64,000 bases of DNA from Quillaja saponaria (GCA_029379385.1 CM055612.1:8680001-8744000); one strand, 5' to 3'. Shown: positions 34,081 to 51,438, counted from the stretch's first letter. Notes: generated by a model from the sequence alone, not told the origin. Translations and numbers: made by a program.

Positions 34081-35500
34081 AAGAATAAATGAAGAACAAG
34101 AGAAAATTATATTAGGTACTTAAAATATATATGTTACCTATTTTTAGTGTGTTTATTTCCTGTTTGATATACTTTTTTTTTTTGTTAGAGCTGTTTGCTT
34201 TTGTTCCCGAAGGAAGCTGTGTTCTAGATTCATAGTTGATGATGATACTTCATTACTGGTGAGTTTATATTTAACTTGTCTAAGTAGTCAGTAATAACTT
34301 TTTTCATAAGTAAGTTTTTTGATGGGAATATGATTTTGTTGCTAACTTGCTGCATTGGTTTTTGACAAACTGCCTGCTGCTGATCCTTACTAGTTAGTAG
34401 TTACTTCACTTGTAAGAGTATGCTGCTGTCTTTTGTGATTCTGTATAAGGAATCACAAGTATTAGACTTCTAGTAGACTATATTTATAATTATAATGCGA
34501 TTTGAGCAGATTGTATTATAAAGACTCCTAGTAAACTTCTTGCATTTGAACTGTTTTGTTGTTAGTTCTTACTTTTAAGGATGATGAATGTTGTTATTAT
34601 TAATTTTTTTATTTTTTACTTTTATTTTTTATAGATGACCTGAGCTAACTCATAAACAGCTTATAAGCTATTTATTAAGAGTTCAGATCGAGTTTGATTT
34701 GTTTAGAAAATAAATATATCTTAAGTTTTATTTTAAGTTTATTTAGTAAAACGAGTCAAGTTTAATCTTTTCAAACGTCTGTTCGTAAACTTATAACCAC
34801 CTATTTTAATGTTTTTTTTTATTATTTACATATACAATTATTAAAAATTATATCTTGATTTTAATAATAAATTACTCAAATAGTTGTATTGGGTTCAAAT
34901 CATATTAATTTCAACATTTAGTACAATTAAAAAAAAATTAAGAATTATTAACGAGCCGAGCTCGAGATTTGCTGAAAATCGACCGCACCTACAATTGCTT
35001 CATTTCCTTCTATTCTAATAGTAGTTTAACAGACAAATTTGGTTCAGGGCTTCAGTTGGCCTATAATGGAAACTAACACCATCAGTTTAATTATATTAGA
35101 GGTCTAAAACCAAATCGAAACGATTCTCCATACCTTGTATAGTAAAAGTAATTTAAATTGCAAACAATAATGAGAAATTAATAATCTAAATCAAACGCAA
35201 CCGTTAATGACAGCGCGCAATTATTAGTTTTCTTCGATCTTGTGAACCGGCCTCTGTTCCCGGGAAATTTCCATAAATCTGAGAAACGGCGTCGTTAGTG
35301 TCTTTGATTTGCCCCCACCAACGTAACAGAAAAATAAACGCCGTTCCTTTTCGCCGGCCACTTTCTGTAGAGAGGAAGAAGATTGAATTTCGTACAGAAA
35401 ACGCAAACTAGGGACCCACCAAAAGAAGACTGAATAAGAAAATATTATAATTTAGGCACAACCAATCACAGTATCTATTTCAAAGCCAGACCAGACATTT
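34081..35500. other. Intergenic, includes E2 gene promoter
   Basis: No gene is supported. AT-rich to about 35180, then GC content rises with TTCCCGGGAA (about 35258) and AAACGGCGTCGTTA (35284-35297), which probably belong to the promoter of the E2 gene. Confidence 0.4.
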
Positions 35501-35539
35501 TTAAGAAATCATTGCTTCAAAGAATCACCAAAGGTCCTC

Positions 35540-35800
35540 CATTTTTTTACCTTCTCTTCTCCTCCTCCTCCTCCTGAATCTCCATCCTCCTACTTACACC
35601 TCTCCTTCTTCCTCACAAATCCACTCCACCCCAAAGGCAAAGGAGGATCTGCTTCTCAATTTCTATTGGGTAAAGATCTTTTTTTTTTTTTTTTTTCCTT
35701 CTATTATATGTGTATGCTGTTGCTTATACTGTGTATATATGTGTGCATGTTTGTTTTACTTTTGATCTGATGTGAATTGAGTCTTGGGTCAGGTTTCGTG
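35540..35800 (+). promoter_or_regulatory. CT-rich leader with a 5' UTR intron of the E2 gene
   Basis: A CTCCTCCTCCTCCTCCTG leader around 35560 is followed by a likely donor TTGG|GTAAAG near 35670, a poly-T stretch and an acceptor GGGTCAG near 35792, just before the ATG at 35801. Plant ubiquitin-pathway genes often carry such a leader intron. Confidence 0.5.
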
Positions 35801-39543
<3,743 letters not shown>

Positions 39544-42500
39544 CTGTGCCGTGGTATGCGTGAGGGAGAGCCCCTTTTATTTATGATGTTTTGGTCTATC
39601 AGCCTGTGTATGAAACGATTGTTGATTCTTCAATCTTAAATGGACTAAAAGAGGTCCATCCTAAGTTGAGGATGAAGGGGGAGAGAACGTCTTTCTGTTG
39701 TTGTAACGTTAATGTACCTTCAGAACCGTAATTTGTGTCCCAATGAAATGTTTCCTGTAACTTCCAACCCTGACTGGGCATCTTACCTCCTTATTCTAGT
39801 TGTTCCCGTTTCTGTGCTGAGAGGACTAGTGTTATAGTACGTAGTTGCAGAAGACATGAAGAAATGACTATTGAGCGAAAACAAGAAGAGGAGAGTAAAT
39901 GGAGAGAGGAGAGAAAAATAAAGAAGAGTGGATAAAAATTGGTATTTATTATTTATTTATTTATTTAGAAGTTAAATAATTGAAGAGGAAATGAAAAGAT
40001 AATATCTATATTTTATTTGAGATATCGAGAAGAAAAGAGAGGGTAAAATATTTGTATTTTTATAATTGTTTTTAAAATATTTTAATTAAACATTAGTAAA
40101 TATTCAATAAAAAAAAATAGGGATATATTTGATTAAAATTATAAAAATACAAATAGGGATAATTTTATAAAAATTATAAAATTATAAAAATTATCATCTT
40201 CTATCAAATTTTTTAAATTTGTAAGAATTAAAATTTTGAGGTTTGGATGAATTTGGAAGAATAAATATATTTTTTTTATTTTTTTTTCCTCTATTAAAAG
40301 AAAAAAATATACATTATTTTTTCTTTTCATTTTCTCTCAGTTTCTATCCATTCAAATAACAGGACAAGTAACCGGCTTTTATTTTATTGGACTGTCTCCG
40401 GTCCAGGTATATTCAGTAAGTTATGGATAGAGCTTATAGGTCTGGATTTGGGTTTGGGTATACTTAATAAGTGATGGATTTGAGATGAGTTTAATTTTCG
40501 AGTTGATAGGTAAATAATAGGTTGAGTTTGGGCCTGATCTGATGCATTGTCATCTCTAGAACTGCCTGTTATGTAATTGGGTTTCCCTTTAAGCTGGCAT
40601 TGAACGAGGGAATGTGTGAATATTTGAAGTGGTCTTTCAGGCCTTGTAAGTGGGTTAATGAAAGAATAAGCATGAAGCCAGCAAAGCAAGGAAGAGAATC
40701 ATTGAGTAGGCTTTATCAGCCCTTTTGGCAAAGAAATATAAGCAACTCGAGCAGGAACTGCTCATCCATTGCGGCCAGACAAGGCGTTAACAAAATGGGT
40801 AAGCTATGATGATACATGAGTAAAATTCAAATTAAATAGTATAATATTTGAATTTGGATTCGAATTCAATGTAATTTTAAATATTCATATTTGAATTAGG
40901 AAAAAAAAATTGATTGAAATTCAAATAAAATTTTAAAATATATGAATTTTTTAGGATATTAATAAAATAAAAAATAGTTTTTTATTTAAAATTTTGGGTC
41001 AAATGTACTTTATCCCATGAATTATCATATGCTTTCCATTAACACCATGAATTATCAAATTAGTCACATAATCCTTGAATCATAATTAGCAATAATTTCT
41101 AATTATCCTTTTTATAAGTTTTTTTATTTTTTATTTTTATGTCTTTCACTTTCTATCTCTTGTTTCTTCTTTTTTTTTTTTTTTTTTTCTAGCAATTACA
41201 ATTTCTATATTTATTCAATTTTAGTATAAATTTTTTTTAATATGTAATACCAATAATAAGAAAATAAAATTTTGATAAAATTATATCATTAAAACACAAT
41301 TTGTAACAATAACTTGTATAATTTCTATAATTGAGAAAAATAATATTAGTAAATTTATTAATAATTTAAATATTATGACAAGAAAATAAAAATTACGAAT
41401 GATTGAAATATTATTTATGTATACTAAAATTGAATCAATATAAAGAGTTTAGTTTCACAATAAAAAAAAATGTAAAATGGAGAAAACATAAAATAAAAAA
41501 AAATAAAAAATAAAAAACTTGTAATGGAAGTAATGTAGTCTCTTATGAGTTAATATGTTATATTTAATAGCTAATTTAGATAAGCGATTTTTATTTGCTA
41601 ATTATGACTTAAATAAGGGAGTTATGTGCTTGATGTAATATTTTATAGGGTTATTATAAAATATATGGTAGTTTATGGCATTTTTTTAATAAAATTATAT
41701 TATTTCGAATAATTCGAATTCAAATATTATATTAAATTATTTTTCAAATTTTGAATTGAATAATACCTTATACGGATTTAAATTCAAATTTGATTTTAAT
41801 ATCATTCAAATTTGAATAATCCGGTAACAAAGTATGTGGTAGTTTACGGTAATAAAATACGATTTATTCTAATTTTTCTTAATTAAAATATTTTATTTTT
41901 AATAATTCTAATTCAAATATTATTAAAATATTTTTCAAACATCAAATTAACAATATCTTATCGAGATTCGAATTCGAATTCGAATAATTGTGTATTACAT
42001 TAGATAGTTGAAAAGATTTACTTTTTGCAAACTTTAAAGTTACATGTTGAAGGCAATTGCTAAGTGGTGACTGACATGACCTAGATATTATTTTCCAGAG
42101 CAATTATAATATTCATGGTAATTAAACTAATAAACTTGTTTAGTTTAAGTGAGGGTGTGGGAGTATTATATGTAATTTGTTAGTTCATACTGTAATACAG
42201 TGAGTATCCAGAGAGATATGCCAAATGGCCAACTAGGAACCCACAAACTAATATAAACAATTGTTGGTCAAAGTCCAACAAATGGGCAGCATGACTTATG
42301 ACCATTTAACCCCTCACTTTGGGATTGTATTTAATTGAATCGAATTATTTATGTGCTTAATTTATAATTTGAATTAAATTGGCTTCGATATGTTATATGG
42401 TTTCGTTAACAATCCAATTTGTCTAATAATTTAAAGTGGTGGCTCGTTTCAGTGACTAAAAATAACTTAACCAAATTGATTAATGACTGGCATTTAATAT

Positions 42501-44725
42501 TTATTTCCTATTCAATATAGAACAAATCAGTGTGTCACAAACTCAATTTCCTGTTCATTTATGTTCTCATCAACATCAAGTACATGATTGCAAGCCGTTT
42601 TGAAATTATGTTTCAAATGGAAAATAAAACCCGGACTTAAACACTTGATAATATAAATCTATTATATATTTTTTAAACGATGAGGTGTGTTCAAATATAT
42701 TATTTAAATATAGAGCAATTTATTTTAATTTCTCTTAAATTTAATGATATTACATGAATTTTCATTTTATTTTTAAAATCTACACATACCTTTTCTAAAG
42801 TTTAAAAATAAGCTAAACTATTCTCAATTTATTCTTATAAAAAACATGTTAAAATCAAACTAATAATCATTCTTAAAATACATTTAGGAAGAACAACTTC
42901 ATATTTTTTTAACAACTTATAATATTTTATAAACATCATTCTCATAAATTTTTTAATTTTCAGTTTTATCATAATTTTAGAAGTGCTCGGTAAGTAAATT
43001 TTGGTTCATAATTTTTTTAGTTAAACAATATATTATAATAGTAAATTATCTAATATAATTAAGATTATATGTATCTCTTATTAATATGACTATAGGGGTC
43101 TTTTTTTTTAAAAAAAAAATTCATTTTTTTTAGAAATTGTGTAAAGTGTAAATTGTTTTTAATTTTCATATGAGGTTTGTGTAGCTTTTAGAAATAGAGA
43201 GGAGATTCATGTAATATCAACATAATTTATAGAAATTAGAGTAATTTACTTTTAAATATACTATTCTCTTTGTGGAGAATATAGGTAGACTACCTACTTT
43301 TTCGATTTGTTTAAGAAAAAAATATATCAATAATTATTGTCTTGAATTTTAACAGAATCAAAGATTGTTTTGCTGATCAGATTTTAATTGAATTGGTTAA
43401 GATGAATGTAATGGAAACCTAATGTCTCATGTTTAATATCTCACCATATATATGGTTTTTTTTTTTTAATGGTGAGTTGTTAATTTCTTAAAAAACAAAA
43501 AAATTGTTTGATGCAAATTCCATCTACTAACAAAACTTAAATTTAAGTTTCACCATATTTTATTAAAAGAGAGAATTACATGAAGTAACTGTATAATAGG
43601 CCATTAGTGGGTTGATTTAGGGTGTCGTAACATGTGTTTAATGTTACATGCTGGAGAGTAAGATATATGTAACCTACCTACACTTTTTTTTTTAATTTTT
43701 TTTAGAGAAATAAAATATATAGTAAGTTATATAAGTTATGGAAAATATTTATGGGTTATTTGGTATATATTATTTGCTTTATACATATTCCTTGTCGACC
43801 AAGAAAGAAGAATCCCATAAAGTAACAAATGCACAAAAAGGCCTATTTAATATTGTTCTGTTCCCCGTAAAAGGCCAACTCCAAAATTTAATACAATTAG
43901 TTTTTCTTTTTCCTAATTAATTAAAATTAAACTATACAAAATAGAAGTACTTCAAAAATCTAAGAACATGGTGACGCATATGTCGTTTCTGTTTAATATT
44001 TTCGTTTTGTCTTTTTTAAGCGCAAGTATTAAATTATTTGCAATTACACAGTCCAATCTCTATCTATTTATATATATATTTATATTAACAAGAATCTATC
44101 TTATTTTTTCTTTTAATATTTATGCTCTGAAAATAAAATAGATTACATAAAATAAGAAAGGAAAATCTTGCAAATGAGTCGTGCCCACGAGTGGGTCTAA
44201 TTAGTAAGACTAATTAGATCATGGTCCCTGAAAATGAGGTTCAATATTTAATTTAGAAATTTTAATTATTATACCTAATCTTATGAGTTCCATGTACTAA
44301 TTTATGGGCTTGTCTGTTCTCAGGACAGAGTCACAAATGCAAACCACATCACTACCTGCTTACTCATGGTGGAATTTGAAGTCACTACCTGGAAAGCAGT
44401 TGCTTAAGCTGGATTTGTCTGTAATAAAATCACTAATTTATACTCTAATGTAGTTTCAAATCATTATTAACTAATCTCCACTTCATTTTGTTTAGGGTCC
44501 AAAAGTAGAGTTTTATTTTTATTTTTTTTATGAAATAGAGAATGAGTTTATATGTAAGAGTACTAGGTACACTCCATTCATGTAAATTTTACTTGAAGAC
44601 GTAAAAAGAATACTTATTATATATTATAGCTCAGATTATATAATCATGATGAATGTTTATAGCTCGTTCGGTATATTTTATCAGTATGTGCGTTTTGCTT
44701 TAACAAATTCCTTTGTAATTTTTCA
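39544..44725. other. Gene-poor AT-rich region after the E2 gene
   Basis: The first 250 bases are 3' UTR of the E2 gene. Beyond that only short accidental frames occur (for example about 40384-40810). A diverged tandem repeat lies at 41660-41985. No gene is supported. Confidence 0.5.
41660..41985. repeat. Diverged direct repeat, about 165-bp unit
   Basis: Unit 1 (41660-41830) and unit 2 (41831-41985) both run GTGGTAGTTTA(T/C)GG-type start, AATTC(G/T)AATTCAAATATTAT, ATTTTTCAAA and end in GAATTC/GAATAAT-type sequence. Rich in AATTC motifs. Confidence 0.6.
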
Positions 44726-44769
44726 GATGGGTTTGGTTCTAATTAACCTTAATTTCCAACCAAACCCAT
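44726..44769. repeat. Perfect 12-bp hairpin
   Basis: ATGGGTTTGGTT and AACCAAACCCAT are perfect inverted copies with about 19 bases between them, around 44727-44769. The loop itself contains TTAATT-type palindromic sequence. Confidence 0.7.
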
Positions 44770-44957
44770 TTGTAATGGCCATCCAAATTGTGAACATATG
44801 AAATTAAAAAAAAAAAAAAATATATATATATATATGTTTACCTCCTCCACCAAATCTTCTCATCTCTCCTAAATTAAATTTAGTAAATAGCAACTGAATC
44901 CACGTCACCCCCACATGAAGAAGAACACATGCCAATCTCCCGTTAGCTGAAAGGACG

Positions 44958-44973
44958 TAAACGGCGCCGTTTA
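44958..44973. promoter_or_regulatory. 16-bp GC palindrome TAAACGGCGCCGTTTA
   Basis: A perfect palindrome in otherwise AT-rich DNA. The related forms AAACGGCGTCGTTA (35284-35297) and GCGGTGTCGTTTT (about 16029-16041) lie just upstream of the E2 and hAT-derived genes, which suggests a shared regulatory motif. Here no gene follows closely. Confidence 0.4.
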
Positions 44974-46589
44974 TAGTTTGTCAGAACAGTGAAATGTCAA
45001 TGGGACCTACAGACTCACTGAAACGGTTTCCGTTCCATGTCGTCCAGTCTTGGGACAAAATCCCACATTAAATATAACTTGTCGTCCAGTCCGGTTGAAT
45101 CATGATTTTATTTTTAATTTCTTTAGCGGTGTTGTGATTTTGTTTAAAATAAATAAATATATATTTTGGTTAATTATTTTTTTAATTTGATTAAAAATAT
45201 TATTTATCAATTCAATTAATAAAAATACTGATAATTGATTTTAAAAAATAACAAAAATATCATTTCTCATATAATATGTTTACATGCTCTTATTCACTTT
45301 ATCAATTTATAAATGATTGTTTTGGAACAATTCTCTATGGAATTAAGTAATTAAATTGAAGATAGAGTTGAACAAAGTGTTCGATGTGCTACCTTTATAC
45401 ATGTATGAACAAAACTATTCAAATATATATGGGAGTAAGTGCAAAAGTGATAATCTATTTAAAGCCAAGGACAAGATGTAAGTCCAAAAGTCCATTCCAC
45501 ATATATACTAGTAAATAAAATTTGAAAGTAAGCCTTACAAAGATATTATGGTTCATCAATAACTCAAATTTAAGAAGCAAATACTCTGCTTGAATTTGAG
45601 TGGTTCTTATTTCAACAATTTACATATTACATTAAAGTCTTGTATCAAATGCTATATATATATATATATAGATGTATCAAATTTGTACAGTTCTCCAATT
45701 CATATGATTAATAACAATGACTCTAAGAAAAATGCTTATTAAAAACGAAATTTGACAACAGATTTAGTCCATCATTTTTTTATTTATCACAAAGTTTTAT
45801 CCCTTAGCCTTCCAACGAAAATATTAATATGTGCGTTAAAAGTTAAAGAGATAATTTTTATTTTTTTTACAAAGTCTCTGGCTGAAAATTTACGTAACAC
45901 TTTAACAAAAGAAATACAGATACAGATTTGATAAAAGAAAAACTAACATCTCATGCTCCTAATAAGAGAAACTCGTGACTCGTTTGTCAGTTGAGATGAA
46001 AGAGTATACAATTAGGTTTATTTATTACTACATTACTTATTAAATTTATTTTAATATTTGATTATGTACCATCCTTCATTTTCTTGCCACCATCTATATG
46101 TAAAACTTTTAATTCATATTATAAATGGAAATGCGAGCTAAGTTGTTTACATATGGCACAAACACACATACCAAGACCGACATGATAATAAAAGCTTCAA
46201 ACTAGTGAGAGTTGACACTTCTTTTTAGAATAGATATTTGTTCGTTATTTAATGATTTTTGGGATTAATTAGAGAAACATAGGGATTATTACATGTTGTT
46301 TCTGTTAAATTATATCTTTGTACTAGTGTTTCACATAAAAGTCATTTTGGTCCCTCTAAGTTTAATTTTGATCAATGTAATCATATAGAATTAAACTCTC
46401 TTTCCCAGTGCGAATCTTCTATTAAACCATTACTATAATAGATTTTTCTAATTCTATGTCGACCCTTATCAAGATGTTATATATAGAATCTTTTTAAATA
46501 TTTATGATAATAATTGATCATGATTTTTATAATTTATGTTTTGATTATAGAGAAAAAAAAAGCTAAATACCAATTCTAAGCTTCCAAGA
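44974..46589. other. Gene-poor AT-rich DNA
   Basis: No gene is supported. A GC-richer patch around the palindrome (about 44900-45090) fades into AT-rich DNA with a short TA tract near 45655. Confidence 0.45.
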
Positions 46590-46965
46590 TGACCCTGAAA
46601 TGTCACCATCAACCAAATTTTGAACGTCTACTGGAGCTTGATCCCAATTTAGTTGATTTACCTTTCCATCTAACATCAAATTCGCAAATTTATCAGCCAC
46701 ACTATCCACACTATTCTTCACGGTACACGTGTTGTAATTGCACCTCCCAGTCCCTAGCTAGCAACTTTTGAATATCCTTGAACATTCAAACCATGCACCT
46801 TGTTCGTGATCAAAGCTATAACCAACTGTGAATCCGTTTCCCCAACTACTCTTGTATAGTTTTTGTTCCAAGCGCCTAGCAGACCTAGCATCAGGGTACA
46901 AAATTTAGCTCTAGTGGAACAACACCATCACCTAATTTATCTGCAGAGCCTAAGGTTCAGCCCTT
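46590..46965 (-). pseudogene. Fragment of a plant retroelement RNase H-like (RVT_3) domain
   Basis: The minus strand reads WNKNYTRVVGETDSQLVIALI, then DWEVQLQHVYREE, then after a shift SVADKFANLMLDG. Acidic residue spacing (ESD-type, here ETDS), the DWEV...YREEN block and a late ...AD... match the RVT_3/RNase H-like domain common in plant LINE-related sequences. It is broken by stops and at least one frameshift. Confidence 0.55.
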
Positions 46966-48188
46966 ATTAAGAAGTTATAAAAATAGAATTTTTCAAATAT
47001 TTATCATAATTAATCATGATTTCAGTAATTTTTATAATAAATAAGTTACTACTTTCAAAATATTTTAAATTTCAAATATCATATATTTATTATAGTTTAA
47101 CAAAAAATTCTTTAACAAAAGTTTCTAGCAAGTGCCTTGAGAACACTTGTTAAATTTTTATAAATAGAATATTTGTAGTATTTATTATGATACATTACAA
47201 TTTAACAAGTGTCCTTAGGCACTAATTTTTAACGACTGCTTTAATTGCTATTTTAAAATTTTATAATATTTACAAATTATATTTTTTACCTCTTTGACAT
47301 GAATTTAAAAAACCTATAAAAAAATTAAGGCTGTTCCGTACCATCAACTTGCATATAATTGTCACTAATCAATTAATTAGAGAAAGAATTAACTTATTCA
47401 TGCTGGCGTTGAGACATACACTAAAATCAAGGCATCTAGGTACAATTAATTAGAGAAAGAATTAACTTATTCATGCTGGATTGATTCTTTGCTTTGTCAC
47501 TAATCAATCACTAATTAATATTAAGAATCCAACAAAATAATTATGGATCTCGGACTCCGGACTCCGGACTCCATGCATGCTGTTTGACTAACTACTTTAT
47601 TTTCTTATGAAGCCAAGCCAGTAAATCATCAAGCATGCAATATATATATATATAATTTAATCGAATTTGATGTTCTTCTATAACTGTTTTCTTTATCTCT
47701 ACGGTTCACTTGGCTCAGTAGGGCAATGCAAATATTAATTTTTTTTTATCCATAATAAGATCATCAAGCAAAAATAACCCATACTAATCACTACCAAAAG
47801 AAACACTTTTACTTAAATAGGAAGGGTTAAATGATGACTGGATCAGACCATTCAAAGATGTCACACTCTGGCCTTGTTTGAAAATAATCTTATCTATGAT
47901 AGGTAAAATCTTGTCTGATTCGAACCCGTTTATATGTGTTTAAGTTTATTTATGATTAATTAATTTATCTTAACATATTATGATCCAGTCTGAAATAAAT
48001 AATTACATAAAAAAAATGTCTTAATTGAAATAAATATTTGACCTGATAAATTAAATTGTCATTTCTAAACTCAAAAACTAAAATTCTAAGATAAAATCTT
48101 TAGAAATAGATTTTGATGTCTTACTCATTCCTACATATTCAAATCCATTAAACTTGTTGTTGATATATATACAGAACCCACACTACAA
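46966..48188. other. AT-rich intergenic DNA
   Basis: No gene is seen. A 73-bp-spaced exact direct repeat lies at 47370-47479. Sequences similar to 46440-46540 recur at 46960-47060, flanking the RNase H-like fragment, which may mark the insertion. Confidence 0.45.
47370..47479. repeat. Exact 37-bp direct repeat
   Basis: The 37-base block beginning CAATTAATTAGAGAAAG and ending TTCATGCTGG occurs at 47370-47406 and 47443-47479 with no mismatch, implying a recent duplication of 73 bp. Confidence 0.85.
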
Positions 48189-48293
48189 ATTGATCACAAA
48201 GCCCTAGAGTTGTGCTATACTGCAATAACTCATGTGGACAAACATATCATCATATATGAGTGAGATTACCATTCCACATGTATAATTAGCTGC

Positions 48294-48324
<31 letters not shown>

Positions 48325-49041
48325 TAGTCCTTTCTGTTTTTGCTTCGCCGGCGTGCATAGTGAAATACTGATACATACATGGCTTTTCAAAACTTCTATC
48401 ACTCCATTCCACAGGGGAAGGGAATCTACCGCTACCTTGATTGTGCTACCGGAGGCTCTAAGGAAATCGAAATAGGAGAGGGTAGGCATGACTATACATA
48501 TGTATACGTGCATGCTATGTTTAGCTACAAATGTGTTTACTCTTTGACCTTTCATTCCAATGAAACCACACCTTATAAAATATCATTAAAAACTTCCCAC
48601 ATGTATCTAATGTTATATTAAAATAATCAATTAATCAAAAACAAAAAACTTGAAATTAAGATTAGGCGAAACATTATAAAATAACATGTTGAAAATCACA
48701 TGAACAAAACTTATCATTCCACACAACATTAAACAACATTGATCACAAAGCCATAGAGTTGTGTTCCATTGCAATAACTCATGTGGACACACATATCATC
48801 ATGTAAGAGTGTGACTACCATTCCACATATATCATTAGCTGCATATATATACACACACATAAGTCCTTTCTGTTTTCACTTTGCAGGCGTGCACAGTGAA
48901 TTACTGATGCATACATGTGTAGGCATGACTATGCATATTTGTACGTGCATGCTATGTTTGGCTACAAATGTTTTACTCTTAGACCTTTCTTTCCAATGAA
49001 ACACACCTTTTATCATTAAAAATTTCCCACATGTATCTAAC
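48189..49041. repeat. Large tandem duplication with an extra block in copy 1
   Basis: Copy 1 (48189-48610) and copy 2 (48738-49041) match in order from ATTGATCACAAAGCC through AACTCATGTGGACA, AGTCCTTTCTGTTTT, ATGACTAT and CCCACATGTATCTAA. Copy 1 carries about 102 extra bases (48381-48482) missing from copy 2. A TA microsatellite lies at about 48294-48312. Confidence 0.82.
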
Positions 49042-51438
49042 CACAAACAGATGCTACATAAACCAAAATACATTAAATTCCAAATCGGCTAATATATGCA
49101 TACTCCTAGTACTTACGAATTCAATTTGCACTAATAAACTACTTACATTCTTTCTGTATTTAACTATTTTATTATATATATATGCTAATTTTTGTGATTA
49201 AGAAAGCCCATCCACCAACCAATCATTGGTTGACACATAAACACTGGTGTCTTAGCTGGACCAAAGCCAGCCAGGTCATGGTATTATAGTGTGGGGTATT
49301 ATTAATTTTAATTTTATTAAGTTAATTCCCCAAGGATAAAACGAAACGGGGTCGACTTCTTTGTTTTATACCCTGTTTGGGGTGTGCTTATTTTTTGCTT
49401 AACGTTCAGTTTACAGTTCATGACTTGGCCCTTGGCCTCTAATTTTGTAAGTTTTCATATATTTGATTTCCCTTTTTTTATTTTTTATTATTTTAAATAA
49501 TTTGTAGTGTAGTGTAATTTACGATTGCTAGTTCCTTAGTCCTTGGAGTTAGGTTTTTATATAAGTAATTATAAGAAAATCGATTGCGACAATATAACAG
49601 TACTAAGTAGACAATTATAGTGCACGATTTCTAAGAATCAGACTCAAACCAAGAACTAATTATATGTACAAATTAATGGCCATATATAATGGTTGCAGAA
49701 TGACTAGTAAACATAATTTTGGCTATAACTTTAGCTGTTGTATCTAACTAATCAAAACAATTATATGTACATGAACAGAGAATGTGCAAATAGTTGTTGT
49801 TTTTAATTAGGAAAATGTGTATAGTCTAGTATATAATTAGTAAAGCTTCTACTTAATAAGACAATGAGATTTTAGATTAACAGACTATGACAGTGATGTT
49901 AGGATAAGGGATGCGAGATTCAAATTTACTATTTCCATATGTGAAGTTAGTGTTCTCATTATTAATTAATAAGTTTCTTGGCCTATTTTAGATGTGAATA
50001 TTTAAAATTATAATACTTTTTAGTTTAAAAAATTTGATATAATTTTTCCAACTCAAAAGGAAATAGTAGAAATGATTGAACAAACAAAATTCATTGAATT
50101 AGTTACATTTTTATTTTTGGAAAGTTTTTAATCGTTGTTAAGATATGGTTGTTTTTTAATATTTACATGGAATTGTAATTTTAAGATTCAATGCAGTAAA
50201 TATTAGCTAAGTAACAGAAACCAAAATTATTATTATAATATAACAAATTTTAGATAATTTAATCAATTTTGGTTAAATTGAAAACTGAAAGCTCATATTA
50301 ATGATTTATAGAAATTAAGTAGAGGTCAAAATCAATTAGTCTAATTTGTTATTATAATGAAAAAAATATATAGGGGATGAAGGCTTATTGCACGTGATAA
50401 GCTTTCATCACACTGAATTTATTTTACTGGGGGTCCTACTCGTGTGGACTCTGCAACGTCCATCATGACCGACTAATAAGGAAATGTAGGAAGGACGTGC
50501 ATATAATCTTTTTGATTTTCTTTAATTTTATCAAACTGGATAAGTATGGTAATTTAGTGAATACTTCATATCAAAATTTAGATTTCTTTTATTGGATAAT
50601 ATTATTTTCATGTTTAACTTTTAAAATTACTTGTGTCACAAGTAGAAATCTTTAAATTAATGGGATAATAAAGAAACTGAAAAAAATTGAAATTATTTAC
50701 TATTTTTAAATTTTACCTTAATAGGATGTGTTTGGAACGCGTCATTTTCGCGCGTAGATTGGCATATCTCGATAGAAGGAACAGTGAGTGAAACAGAACA
50801 TAAAAAACCTACAGATGTACAGAACCGAATTGTAAATAGCAGTGAATTCTAGGTTGCTCGCCACGTTAGTTCTTCTAGCTGTTAAAAAGTAAATATACAA
50901 AAACAAAATTCAAAAATAGTAAAGTTATCAAACCGACCGCAGCCACAATATCAATTACACTACCTAAAGTGTCCTTTACCATTTTTAACCCCAATTCAAG
51001 GAAATTATGCAAATTTACAGTGCCTGATTAATGAGAAAAATGTAATTAATGAAAAGTTTCTTTTCATTTTTCAAACAATTTGACTGACTAAATGTTACAG
51101 AAGCCGGGTATCTTGGGTATCACGTGACTTTCATCACAGTGTCCAAGGAAGTGTTCTTATGCTTAGTCAGCAATTTTTAACGTTGTCTCATTGGGCCAAA
51201 TATTCAAAACCGGGACCCACATACACGACGTGTCTTAATCGTAAACGTTCTCGAGATGTGGCGCTTCGCATAATATCTCCCATGGGTCTATATTCGCCGG
51301 TATCCTTGGCCCAAACCACCGCTTCTTATCTGATGGGTAAAATATAATTACTAATTCTAAAGATTAAAAAATAAATAATAATTGGAAAAATATAGCTTGC
51401 TTGGTGTTCTGTGTTTTCCTATTTCGGCTGAAGGATCC
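49042..51438. other. Upstream region of the cytokinin response factor gene
   Basis: No gene is supported. Two CACGTG G-box cores occur, at 50391-50396 and 51121-51126, the second about 320 bp upstream of the candidate TATA box. The rest is AT-rich. Confidence 0.45.

Noticed and set aside
40384..40809. Frames of 101 and 69 codons on opposite strands.
   Set aside because: Low-complexity content with no splice or promoter context.
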